A stretch of DNA of 64,000 nt from positions 103,859-167,858 of the forward strand of contig NZ_RBCJ01000003.1 of NCBI RefSeq assembly GCF_003626755.1, written 5' to 3'. The notes below the pieces were generated by a model. The model was given only the letters and a program-made list of their open reading frames with translations. It ran no database searches and was not told the origin of the DNA. This document shows positions 1-8,758 of this stretch, in pieces. The translations under genes were made by a program, and so were the position numbers. This DNA is from Ulvibacterium marinum. Its GTDB lineage: Bacteria > Bacteroidota > Bacteroidia > Flavobacteriales > Flavobacteriaceae. Position 1 is the first letter of the stretch; each line of letters opens with the position of its first letter.

Positions 1-172
1 CACGATAAATTCCGATTAGGGAGAAAATCATATCCTCGGTCCTTGAAAAATCCGCTCCTCCACTAAAATCCTTGTTAAGTTGAGGTTGGTCCAATTGTTC
101 CGAGCAACCGGTAAGCAGTATTCCTGCCAGAACCAAAAACAATGGTAATCTGTTTATTTTTAAGTGTATCAT
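1..172 (-). CDS. SusD/RagB-like outer-membrane lipoprotein, N-terminus only
   Basis: Only the first 57 codons lie in the window; the gene runs off the left edge. The translation opens with a hydrophobic signal peptide and a lipobox ending LLTGC, followed by a polar stretch (SEQLDQPQLN) typical of SusD-family lipoproteins. The ATG is at 172, 11 bp after the stop of the upstream SusC gene, the usual SusC-SusD order. SusD proteins sit on top of the SusC barrel and capture glycans or other ligands at the cell surface. Assignment rests on lipobox, context and the early sequence. The substrate cannot be judged from this fragment. Confidence 0.75.
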   Translation of the reverse strand, partial: MIHLKINRLPLFLVLAGILLTGCSEQLDQPQLNKDFSGGADFSRTEDMIFSLIGIYR

Positions 173-183
173 AGCTATTTTCT

Positions 184-3100
184 TTAAATTTTAATGTTCA
201 TGCCAAACGTATATACTCCGGCTATGGGATAGGTCTGTTGATCCCTACCATTTGCCACTTCAGGGGAAAAGCCATTGTAATCAAATAAGGTCAAAGGCCG
301 TTCGGCGGTTAGATAAAGTCGAATCTTTGGTGCAAATTTTCCTGTCAGCTGAGGTAATGTGTAACCTAGGGTAACATTCTGCAAGCGGACAAAATCACCA
401 TCTTCAACAAAAAAACTATTCAGAAATTCGTTGCTCCAGGAGTTTTTTATTCCCCTAGCAGAGGGATAGCTATTGGTACTTCCGGGGCCTGTCCATCGGT
501 TTAGGGCAAAATCCCGATCAATATTGGGATCCGGCGTCTGTCGTATGGCAAAGCGTCTCATGTTTGCAATGACATGACCTCCCTGACCTATTACATTTAA
601 GGAAAAATCGAAAGCCTTGTAATTGATCCCTAGGTTAAAGCCAAAGGTATAGGAAGGCAAATAGGATCCTAGGTCTACCCTATCCTGTGCATCGATCAAT
701 CCATCTCCGTTGTGATCTACATATCTGAAATCCCCTGGTTCTATGGTACGTCCACCGTTAATTGCGGCCACGGCCGCGGGATCGGACTGAATCTCCTCGG
801 GAGTCTGGTAGACCCCGTCTACCTCAAGGCCAAAGAAGTGATTTATGGATCGCCCTACTATGGATCGTTGGGCAGTATCCCCACCAGTAAGCAGATTTTC
901 CTGACCGTCCAAATCCAACACCTCATTTTTTAAGGTGGCTATATTGCCCCCGATCGTATAACTGAAATCGGGTGAAACCTGCTTGTTCCAATTCAGTGCC
1001 AGTTCAAAACCGGAATTTCGTATTCCTCCCACGTTCTGCCTCAATTCTCCTGCAACCAAAAGTCTTGATACCGGAATTACGGCATCTTCGGTATCCCTAA
1101 TGTAATAATCGGATTCAATAGACAATTGATTGTCGAACAACCTTGCCGTAAGGCCAAAGTTGGTTTCCGCAGTTCTCTCCCACCGCAAGGCCACAAAATC
1201 ACTACTTGTTACGGTGCCCGAAAATGGGATGTCACCAAAATTGGCAAGCACCTCTTCAGAAGTGATGTCGCCCTCACTGGCAGCAACATTGGCGTTACCC
1301 AATTCACCCCAGCTGGCCCGTAGCTTCAGGAAATCGAAAATGCCATTATTCTGCATAAAAGGCTCCTGGGAAACTACCCAACCTGCACCAAAGGCAGGGA
1401 AATACCCCCATTTTTCCTGATACTTACTGGTGCCGTCCGCACGAAACGTTCCATACAATAAATACTTATTGTCAAAATTATAGGCCACACGACCGAAATA
1501 GGAAAGAAAATATTCCCGTCTTCCGTCATCCCCGGTAACCCTTGTATTGTTTTCCATATCCACAATAGTCTGGGCCAAATCCAGGAAATAGGCCTCATCA
1601 CCAATTCCGGGACCTATAGGAAAATTTAGCCCCTTTGCTTCCAACAGCTCAAAAGAAAGGTCCCTAAAGGCAGTACCTCCCAAGACGGTAAGGTTATGTT
1701 TTCCAAAACTATCATTATAGGTAAGGGTATTGTCCCAAGTCTGCTCTGAGAAGGTTTGGTTCTTTTTAATTAATTCCGCATTTTCCCTGAAGGCGTTTCC
1801 GGTACCAAAGAAATAGGGAAACCTCAACTCTCGGGTCTCTATGGTTTCAAAGTTGTGGTAATACGCCGTTTTAAAGGTCAATTTTTCAGGGATGACTTGG
1901 TAACTAAGATCTAGTGCCATTAAGGTATTTCGTATTCTATCCCTATTTTCTGTATTCTCCATGAGTGGAAAGGGGTTTTGTGGGCCCCTGTATCCTAAAT
2001 CCTGTGCATTGGCATAAGGTCTAGGAAACGCATCCGTTTTGGATGGGTCCAAGACTGGCATTACCGGTACGGCGGAATAGGCTGAAGCAAAAGCGGCTTC
2101 TTCCGGTCGGAAACGGGTAGCGTTGCTAAAAAGGGTTGAAATTCCGGCTTGTAGTCTATCGCTTAAGTCAACATTTAGCTTGCCCCTAATGTTAAATCGT
2201 TCAAAATCATTTTTCATCCTGAGCACACCTTCCTGCTCAAAATAGTTTAATCCAAGGGAATAGGTTGAGTTTTCCGATCCCCCAGTAGCCCCCAAACTAT
2301 GGTTTTGTATGTGAGCATGACGAAGGATTAGATCATACCAATCCGTATTTACATCCGGTATGTTGGGATTGATTCTGCTCCTTCCATAGCGTTGGATGGC
2401 ATTTTCAATGAACTGGGCCTCCGCATCGGAACCGGACTCCCGTGCCACGGTGGCAAATTGTTCCGAATTGGACAATCTTACCACATTTTGGGCTATCTGG
2501 ACACCTTGGTACCCGTCATACGTAATCTGGGCCTTTTGATTTTTTTTCCCGGATTTGGTCTGGATCAAGACTACCCCATTTGCCGCCCTTACTCCATAAA
2601 TGGCAGAGGCAGAGGCATCTTTAAGCACTGAAATGGTCTCGATGTCCTCATTGTTCAAAAAATCGATATCATCGTAAAAGGCACCGTCAACAATATACAG
2701 CGGTGTTGAGGGGTCAAAACTATCTCCAATATTGTTGTCATAAGACCCAATACCCCGAACCCGTATAGTAGGTGCCGCACCAGGGGCGCCGCTAGTAACC
2801 ACTTGGAGACCGGCAACCTTACCTTGTAAGGACTGCATGGGTGCGCCTGCGGGTGTTTTGGTAATATCTTCCGATTCAATGGTAGTAATTGCACCCGTTA
2901 AATCAGCTTTCTTTTGTGTGCCATACCCCACAACTACTACTTCGTCCAACGCTTGCGTGTCCTCCTGTAGGGTTATGTTAAGGGTACTCTGTCCATTGAC
3001 CGGAACCTCCTGGGTGGTATAACCAATATAACTGATGACCAAGGTTGCATCGGTTGGTACATCGGCTAGGGTAAAGTTCCCATCAAAATCAGTCTGCGTG

Positions 3101-3252
3101 CCTATGGTAGTCCCCTTTACGATTATTGAGGCCCCCGGCAGTAGATTGCCTGTATTGTCCGATATCGTTCCAGATACTGTAATATCCTGAGCGAATACCA
3201 CAAATTGAAACATAAAAAATGAAATCGACAATAAAACGCTTTTTAATTTCAT
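184..3252 (-). CDS. SusC/RagA-family TonB-dependent outer-membrane transporter
   Basis: 1022 aa, full family length. Residues 1-22 are a signal peptide. Residues about 25-100 form the carboxypeptidase-regulatory-like beta domain (VSGTISDNTG, GASIIVKGT, DFDGNFTL, SYIGYTTQ). The plug starts at about 105 with EVVVVGYGTQKKADLTGAI and contains LYIVDGAFYDDI and ASAIYGVRAANGVVLI. The rest is beta-barrel ending in YTFGMNIKI. Such proteins import oligosaccharides or peptides using TonB energy together with a SusD lid, here the next gene downstream. Upstream DNA holds a repeat array related to one near a peptide gene at 5.5 kb, suggesting shared control. No glycoside hydrolase is adjacent, so the substrate is unknown. 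Confidence 0.95.
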   Translation of the reverse strand: MKLKSVLLSISFFMFQFVVFAQDITVSGTISDNTGNLLPGASIIVKGTTIGTQTDFDGNFTLADVPTDATLVISYIGYTTQEVPVNGQSTLNITLQEDTQALDEVVVVGYGTQKKADLTGAITTIESEDITKTPAGAPMQSLQGKVAGLQVVTSGAPGAAPTIRVRGIGSYDNNIGDSFDPSTPLYIVDGAFYDDIDFLNNEDIETISVLKDASASAIYGVRAANGVVLIQTKSGKKNQKAQITYDGYQGVQIAQNVVRLSNSEQFATVARESGSDAEAQFIENAIQRYGRSRINPNIPDVNTDWYDLILRHAHIQNHSLGATGGSENSTYSLGLNYFEQEGVLRMKNDFERFNIRGKLNVDLSDRLQAGISTLFSNATRFRPEEAAFASAYSAVPVMPVLDPSKTDAFPRPYANAQDLGYRGPQNPFPLMENTENRDRIRNTLMALDLSYQVIPEKLTFKTAYYHNFETIETRELRFPYFFGTGNAFRENAELIKKNQTFSEQTWDNTLTYNDSFGKHNLTVLGGTAFRDLSFELLEAKGLNFPIGPGIGDEAYFLDLAQTIVDMENNTRVTGDDGRREYFLSYFGRVAYNFDNKYLLYGTFRADGTSKYQEKWGYFPAFGAGWVVSQEPFMQNNGIFDFLKLRASWGELGNANVAASEGDITSEEVLANFGDIPFSGTVTSSDFVALRWERTAETNFGLTARLFDNQLSIESDYYIRDTEDAVIPVSRLLVAGELRQNVGGIRNSGFELALNWNKQVSPDFSYTIGGNIATLKNEVLDLDGQENLLTGGDTAQRSIVGRSINHFFGLEVDGVYQTPEEIQSDPAAVAAINGGRTIEPGDFRYVDHNGDGLIDAQDRVDLGSYLPSYTFGFNLGINYKAFDFSLNVIGQGGHVIANMRRFAIRQTPDPNIDRDFALNRWTGPGSTNSYPSARGIKNSWSNEFLNSFFVEDGDFVRLQNVTLGYTLPQLTGKFAPKIRLYLTAERPLTLFDYNGFSPEVANGRDQQTYPIAGVYTFGMNIKI

Positions 3253-3812
3253 ATTTGTTCATTAATTGAGTTAGATTATTGCCAAATTAGTAAAACAAAT
3301 CAGCGCTAAGTCGAGAAAGGATTACATAAAAAATACATCAGGTACTACTGCACCCAAAGGCCTTATTTATCCTACGATTGCAGTATTTATTACGTTCGGA
3401 GAACTTAAATTTTTAACATTGTGATGTGGTAATGATGTAGTTGAATTATGTTAAATATGGAATCCGAAAAAGTTATGGATTGGTGATTCTTGTTGGATTT
3501 AGTGGGTTGCCTGATAAGATCTTATGAATAGTCCAAACTATATTTTACTGCAATATTCCTATATATGATGAAAAATTCTCTCCAATGGACACCATTTTCT
3601 CTTGAAAGAAAGGTTAGGTTTCAAGGTTTTATTGTTATGAAAATCGATTCTTGGTAGATATTCAAAAATACCTTTTTGGAGTTAAAATCTCAAAATGTTT
3701 CCAATCCTCAACTCCTTCGATGGAACGATCCAATTGGTGAACGAATGATATGTATGAAGCATCAATGCCTTATTGTATGGATTTGGTGGAGTAGGCCCTT
3801 AAGAAAGGTTTC
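3253..3812. other. Intergenic region upstream of SusC
   Basis: 560 bp without a convincing gene. The part next to SusC (3322-3440) carries two related repeat blocks, annotated separately as a candidate operator. The rest is AT-rich; a 78-codon plus-strand reading frame at 3676-3912 overlaps the 3' end of the DUF6625 gene and is treated as chance. No clear terminator hairpin was found for the gene ending at 3813. Confidence 0.6.
3322..3440 (-). promoter_or_regulatory. Candidate operator array upstream of SusC
   Basis: Two blocks about 100 bp apart. On the plus strand the first is TACATAAAAAATACATCA (3323-3340) and the second TGATGTGGTAATGATGTAG (3422-3440). Each is a pair of TGATGTA-like half-sites about 11 bp apart, and the two blocks are inverted relative to each other. 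The same arrangement recurs at 5731-5852. The first block lies 71-88 bp upstream of the SusC start. A LuxR-type regulator is encoded nearby at 5872-8625 and is the obvious candidate binder, but that link is inference. Confidence 0.45.
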
Positions 3813-5012
3813 TCAGATTTTATTTAAAACCCGAATATTCCCACTAGAGCAAAACTCCACTAATTGGTATTTTTCTTTGTTTAATTTATACCTTCTGGTA
3901 GGGAATGATTGAATAAAAAAACCACCCCTGTACAATAAAGATCTGGGCATTTTCAATTTTTTTATCTTCTTGAAGTGAACTTGATTTTCATTTACAGAAT
4001 TTTTGCAAATTTCAATGCTAAATCTGTTTAATTTATATGTTCCGGTTCTTACCCCTTTCATTTTGATGCTCAGCTGACCTGAAAGAAAGTAATCTATTTT
4101 AAAAAGCATTTTATTAAGATTTGGAAGTATTCTATTGTACCAGGAGTTGGCCAAAAGGCCTGTAAATGAGATCAATTTATTTTTTCTGATCAAATACTTA
4201 TCAATGTAGAATGTGTCCGGAACAAGGGGCCATTCTTTTTTTCTAGTGTACCTATTTGCCTTATAAAGAATCAAATGGTAGAGCAATACTTCAAATTCGT
4301 TTTTAAACGAGAGCACTCCTTTTTCCCACTTCAATTGGCCAGGGAGCCCTTCAATGACCAAAAAATCAAAATGAACTTTTAAATTGTTTTCCTTTTGTTC
4401 TCTTTTAATGACGTGATGCATACTTTCTATATCACAATCAATATCAAAAATATCACCTCCCTCCTGCAAATAGCGGTGACGAAAATTGCACTCATCAAAA
4501 CAGTAATGGGTATCTGACCGGAACACTTTTTTAAAGTCCCTACTTTTCCTAAAAAGCGTGTTGATTTTGTTGTTGTTTTTAAACAACATAAAAGATCCTG
4601 TAGGATAATCGTTTCTTACGGAAATGATTTCGTAGTTATCCAGCAGTTCATTGGTCATGAATTCCCGTATTCTTCCAAATACAATGTCTATGTCCGTAAT
4701 TCCCCAGAACGGATAGGTCGTGATGTATTCCGAAAAAATAACACCATAGGCCGGTTTAAAATCACATAATTTATAAGCACTCTTAATGGTTACTTCAAAA
4801 CCAAGTTTTTCCGTTGCCAAAAGATTGAATTCCTTTATGGTAAATGAAATTACCTTTATATTTTCAGGGAGATTCTTAGGAGTGGGGCAATCCGAAAAAA
4901 TAATGAAATCTATGGTGGGGTTAGTGGCACATGATTTTAAAAACAAATCAAAATACCACGGAAATTTACCAAAGTAACATGTTATGAGGAGTATTTTAGG
5001 CATGGTAAACAT
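3813..5012 (-). CDS. DUF6625-family protein, putative glycosyltransferase-like
   Basis: 399 aa. The N-terminus MPKILLITCYFGKFPWYFDLFLKSC, with SDCPTPKNLP and ITDIDIVFG further on, matches what I recall of the DUF6625 family. The family is annotated as unknown but has a GT-A-like start (a Rossmann strand and a D-I-D motif near residue 112 that could hold a metal). FDECNFRHRY and the later polar stretch suggest sugar transfer to a surface molecule. There is no signal peptide or membrane segment, so it should act in the cytoplasm. The start could be Met1 or Met4 (5003). It is in line with the small peptide gene 285 bp upstream and could be co-transcribed with it. The enzymatic role is inferred, not shown. 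Confidence 0.65.
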   Translation of the reverse strand: MFTMPKILLITCYFGKFPWYFDLFLKSCATNPTIDFIIFSDCPTPKNLPENIKVISFTIKEFNLLATEKLGFEVTIKSAYKLCDFKPAYGVIFSEYITTYPFWGITDIDIVFGRIREFMTNELLDNYEIISVRNDYPTGSFMLFKNNNKINTLFRKSRDFKKVFRSDTHYCFDECNFRHRYLQEGGDIFDIDCDIESMHHVIKREQKENNLKVHFDFLVIEGLPGQLKWEKGVLSFKNEFEVLLYHLILYKANRYTRKKEWPLVPDTFYIDKYLIRKNKLISFTGLLANSWYNRILPNLNKMLFKIDYFLSGQLSIKMKGVRTGTYKLNRFSIEICKNSVNENQVHFKKIKKLKMPRSLLYRGGFFIQSFPTRRYKLNKEKYQLVEFCSSGNIRVLNKI

Positions 5013-5296
5013 ATCATTTTTATTAATTCACTGGAGTGGAGAATAAAACTTATTGGATTCATAAATTGGATTCTCCTAATCTTTTTCGCAGGTGGCTGAA
5101 TTTTTAATATGGATTTCCACATGACTTTATGGTGGTCAGTAGAACTTAGGCTCAGGGTTGTGGCCTCAATTGCAAAAGGATTTCTGGTTCCCCGCTGATT
5201 TTATAAACTTCTTCGCAATAACGGCTCAATGACTATTAAAATTGGACAAGCAAAACCAATAGGGCACTTTGACCTTAAAGTACCCTATAGTGCTAT

Positions 5297-5515
5297 CTAA
5301 CAGACGGTGTCCTCAACAGCACAGCATGCTACTCCTCCATGGCCATCACAGATATGGTAATAAGACGGGCTGCAATTTGGGAGACCCCGCGAGAGTAGTC
5401 CGTCTGCACATCTTATCTCATAAACATCATAACCGGTACTGCCGCCACCGGCAATCATTCTCATTTCTTTTCTAGTCAAAGTTTCCTTCAACTGTTTAAA
5501 ACTAATTTTCTTCAT
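5297..5515 (-). CDS. Double-glycine-leader Cys-rich peptide precursor (RiPP-like)
   Basis: 72 aa. Residues 1-25 (MKKISFKQLKETLTRKEM, then MIAGGG) form a leader of the Bacteroidetes GG type, as in the TIGR04149-like natural-product precursors, with predicted cleavage after GG or GGG at 23-25. The core, residues 26-72, has six cysteines (36, 48, 56, 64, 65, 72) plus many Gly, Ser and Tyr residues. Such peptides are exported by C39-peptidase ABC transporters and may be disulfide-bonded or enzymatically modified. No radical-SAM maturase, lanthionine synthetase or C39 transporter is in the window, so export must rely on genes elsewhere. A repeat array shared with the SusC promoter lies 216-337 bp upstream. 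Confidence 0.7.
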   Translation of the reverse strand: MKKISFKQLKETLTRKEMRMIAGGGSTGYDVYEIRCADGLLSRGLPNCSPSYYHICDGHGGVACCAVEDTVC

Positions 5516-5871
5516 AATGGAATATTGATGAAATTATGCCTACTCTATTCTAGCTTTTCGGCTTCCGCTATACTTTTGTATTGGCTCCGATTATCTATCA
5601 ACTCATTTTTAAGAATGGTAAGCCCAAGAATTCGTTTATTGAGAGATCTGTGTTGCCGAGAGTTGCATTAAAGCATAGTTTTAGACTTTTTAAAAGTATC
5701 TAAACAATCTCAAAAAAGTAGGTAAAGTACTACATAAAAAGTACATCATGATATTTCAATCTTTCAAAAAGAAAGAATTTACGTTATAGTACTATACTAT
5801 TTACGTGTAATTTTATGAAGAAAAAACAAAGAATGATGTAGTATTGATGTACTAGAAATTAGTTATTTTAA
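5516..5871. other. Intergenic region upstream of the peptide precursor
   Basis: 356 bp between the LuxR-type regulator (3' end) and the peptide gene (5' end), both on the minus strand. It contains the repeat array at 5731-5852 annotated separately. The rest is AT-rich, with no convincing coding region or terminator hairpin. Confidence 0.55.
5731..5852 (-). promoter_or_regulatory. Candidate operator array upstream of the peptide gene
   Basis: Block one reads TACATAAAAAGTACATCA (5731-5748), 17 of 18 bases identical to the block at 3323-3340. Block two reads TGATGTAGTATTGATGTA (5834-5851), 16 of 18 matching the block at 3422-3439. The blocks are about 104 bp apart here and 100 bp apart at SusC, in the same order and orientation relative to the minus-strand gene. 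This conserved layout suggests a common regulator. The block nearest the peptide lies about 216 bp from its start codon, farther than at SusC. Confidence 0.45.
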
Positions 5872-8625
5872 CTACTTTAGAGTAATTAGGAAGTTAGAAA
5901 GGTTTTGGGAACTGTCCATTTTGAGCTTTTTTCTTAGCCGGTATCGATGTATTTCAACACCCCGTATGGTTATACCCATTAAAGGAGCAATTTCCTTGGA
6001 AGAAAGATTCATTTTCAAATAGGCGCAAAGCTTTAGGTCTTTGGGAGTAAGATCCGGAAATTGTTGTAGCAGATTTTCAAAAAAGTCCTCGTGGAGTTCC
6101 TTGAAATTTACCTCAAAATGATTCCAATCCTCATCCTCGTTTATGGAGCTGTTCAGTTTTTTGGAGAGTGAGCGATACCGCTGTTTGTTGGAAAATTCAT
6201 TTTTGTGAAGCACGAGCATTTCCTTCAGTTCCAATATCAATTCGTTCTTTTTTACCATATCCATGGTGGTCCGGGCCAATTCTTTTTGCTTCTGTTTTAT
6301 TTCCCTTTCCAATTTTTCCTTTTCCAAAGCGGCCAGCCGTTCTTCCTGTTCCCTTTGTAACTGCTCTTTTAGCTTATCATGCTTTCGTCTAAGCTTTTGT
6401 TTATTGTAGTAACGTACTAAAAATACTAACCCTATCAAACCCATGACATAAAGGGCAATACTCAGTTTGGAGAGGAACCAAGGCGGGGCTATTTCAAATT
6501 GGATTGTAAGGGGAGCGGACCTTTTATTGTCCATACTTACCGTAGATATCCGGATTTGATAGTCGCCATGTGGCAAATTCTGAAAATCTAGGGTACCCTC
6601 ATCGGTGATTTGGGATTTTGAACTGGGACCACTGAGCTCATAATGATATCTTGGCTTTACCAAACTTGGAGCGGAGACCTGTAAGCGTATTTCCTTTGCA
6701 TATCTATTGGGAATATGAAATGATGAGGAATCAATGGAATGGAGGCGCTCCCCATCCCTAAAATAACTGAGTTTGGGAACAGGAAGTGTAAAATTCCCCA
6801 AACGATTTTGTAATTGTGAAATGTTGATTCTGCCAAATCCATCACTTAAGGTCAAAAGATAAATGGAATCGTTTTGTTTGAATACATTTTCAGCATCCGG
6901 TACCAACCGTTGCTCCAAGGTCGGTTCCGATATGGATATATTCTCGGTCTTTAAATTCGTATAACTTATTTCATTATTGCCTTCCCCGTTCAAAAACCAA
7001 AAATTAGTGCCGTCCGTATAAATAAGGTCTTTATGGGTATACGGCTGAAACTCTTCAAAAATGGCAACTTTTCCAAGTATGGCATCGTATTTATACCAAA
7101 GTCCTTCACTCTGTATAACGATCTGGTTTTTTATGTTGTATAGCTTTATGTTATAATTATTGGCAATGACATCTGTTCCAAATTCTTTGGTTTCCAAAAT
7201 TTCACTTAGTTCAGGATTTAGTTCAAACCTGAACAGGCCTTTGTAGGGGTGAGCGGCCCAAACGGTCCGTTGATCTTCAAAACAAAGCCGTTTTATAGGA
7301 TATCCCACACCTTTGATACGGGTTATCTGCCAGTCTCCATTTTGACTTTTTTGATATTTGGCAACCCCTGTATAGGTACCTTGCAAAAAGGTGTTCTCAC
7401 TTTCTGGGACCTTTACCAATTGGTAGCCCCCGGTGATGTTGGACACTTTTTCCAATTTATCCCCAACTATTTTGAAGGTTCCTGTATTATGGCCGGCGAA
7501 TAATTCATTTTCTATTGTTTTTAAATCCCATACGTGACCTTGGGAACCGCTTACGAAATTCAATGTATTCCCCTCAAAGTAATAAATGCCCGTATTGCTT
7601 CCCAGATATACCGTATTTCCATGAACCAAAATATCATATACCGTCCCTAGGGCACCGGTATAGTCCGTATAGTAGGTAATAGGGGTATTAATATGAAGTT
7701 TGTCCAGACCATTGTCCAGCCCCGCCCATAATTGGTCTTGAAATTGTGCCAGGGATAACACCGTATTGTTCTGAAGCCCTGTCTCCCTATTGATGTTTCT
7801 TGCCGTTTTTTGTTCAATATCATACAAATAAATACCATTCTTTATAGTCCCGAAAACCACTTCCTTTGAAGTTAGGAACAAAATTTTATTGAGTTGATGG
7901 AACTTCAAATCCTCATTTATAGCTTCTTCCCAAGGTTTTAAAGTTTCGTTATTATATAGATAGCAACCGTTTAATTTGGTTCCTATGAGCAATTCATCAT
8001 TTAAGGTAGCCATATCGGTTACCGTTTTTCCGTTTAACAGCTCCTGATTCCCTAAGGAGATTAGCTCGTTGTCGGATAACCTAAATAGTTCATTTTGTCC
8101 CCCGGCCACGATGAGTTCACCCCTAAATAGAACCATATCGGATACAAATGGGGTATTTACAACCGTTATTTCATTGTCCTTATAGATATAGATTCCGGCA
8201 ACAGATCGGAAGATTATGGATTCCTTATAGGACAGGATTTCCCAGAACTCCTCACTGGTAAATTCATGGTCTTTTATCAGATGCGTGAGAGAGGTATATT
8301 GCAGCGTACCCACTTCATTCTTCATCCAAAATCCAAATTCCTCGTAAGATCCCGTAAAAATTTTACCATCTAGATAAGCCACAGAACGTATAATGGTTTT
8401 GTTGGGTAACTTGTTCAAGGTCCATTCTTCACCATTAAAATGAAGTAGCCCCGCATTGTTAGCCACAAAAAGCTCCCCATTTTCATCAACAGCGATTCCC
8501 CAGTTCTTACCCGCAGCATCGTACTCAAAAACCTTATAATTATGAATGGGGGGCAAAAGCTCCTGTGCGCCCGACAAGAAGGGGATGCACAAAAAGAAGA
8601 CACCATATATTAAAATGTGCCGCAT
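5872..8625 (-). CDS. Membrane-anchored sensor-regulator: beta-propeller, Y_Y_Y, coiled coil, LuxR HTH
   Basis: 917 aa. A signal peptide (1-20) precedes a periplasmic region of two-component-regulator-propeller type repeats (roughly 30-600, for example GIAVDENGELFVANNAGLLHF). An Ig-like triple-tyrosine domain follows at about 630-695 and one transmembrane helix at about 705-725. A long charged coiled coil (735-800) comes next, then a C-terminal LuxR-type helix-turn-helix (about 855-917, LTPKDLKLCAYLKMNLSSKEIA). There is no histidine kinase or receiver domain, so a ligand signal would pass directly from propeller to DNA-binding domain. In Flavobacteria such proteins often control neighbouring SusCD loci. 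Possible targets here are the related arrays at 3322 and 5731. Confidence 0.9.
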   Translation of the reverse strand: MRHILIYGVFFLCIPFLSGAQELLPPIHNYKVFEYDAAGKNWGIAVDENGELFVANNAGLLHFNGEEWTLNKLPNKTIIRSVAYLDGKIFTGSYEEFGFWMKNEVGTLQYTSLTHLIKDHEFTSEEFWEILSYKESIIFRSVAGIYIYKDNEITVVNTPFVSDMVLFRGELIVAGGQNELFRLSDNELISLGNQELLNGKTVTDMATLNDELLIGTKLNGCYLYNNETLKPWEEAINEDLKFHQLNKILFLTSKEVVFGTIKNGIYLYDIEQKTARNINRETGLQNNTVLSLAQFQDQLWAGLDNGLDKLHINTPITYYTDYTGALGTVYDILVHGNTVYLGSNTGIYYFEGNTLNFVSGSQGHVWDLKTIENELFAGHNTGTFKIVGDKLEKVSNITGGYQLVKVPESENTFLQGTYTGVAKYQKSQNGDWQITRIKGVGYPIKRLCFEDQRTVWAAHPYKGLFRFELNPELSEILETKEFGTDVIANNYNIKLYNIKNQIVIQSEGLWYKYDAILGKVAIFEEFQPYTHKDLIYTDGTNFWFLNGEGNNEISYTNLKTENISISEPTLEQRLVPDAENVFKQNDSIYLLTLSDGFGRINISQLQNRLGNFTLPVPKLSYFRDGERLHSIDSSSFHIPNRYAKEIRLQVSAPSLVKPRYHYELSGPSSKSQITDEGTLDFQNLPHGDYQIRISTVSMDNKRSAPLTIQFEIAPPWFLSKLSIALYVMGLIGLVFLVRYYNKQKLRRKHDKLKEQLQREQEERLAALEKEKLEREIKQKQKELARTTMDMVKKNELILELKEMLVLHKNEFSNKQRYRSLSKKLNSSINEDEDWNHFEVNFKELHEDFFENLLQQFPDLTPKDLKLCAYLKMNLSSKEIAPLMGITIRGVEIHRYRLRKKLKMDSSQNLSNFLITLK

Positions 8626-8758
8626 GCTTTGGTTTCAACAATTGTATAGAAAGACATTCAAGATACGAAATTGAAAAGAAGACCTATGCCAAGAACTACT
8701 TTGAACCATTGGATTATTTTCATTTTCAATCTTCTGGGTAATTTTTAGGAATATCAGT

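Noticed and set aside
3676..3912. 78-codon plus-strand frame near the DUF6625 gene end
   Set aside because: It overlaps the 3' end of the real minus-strand gene and its translation has no domain or signal.
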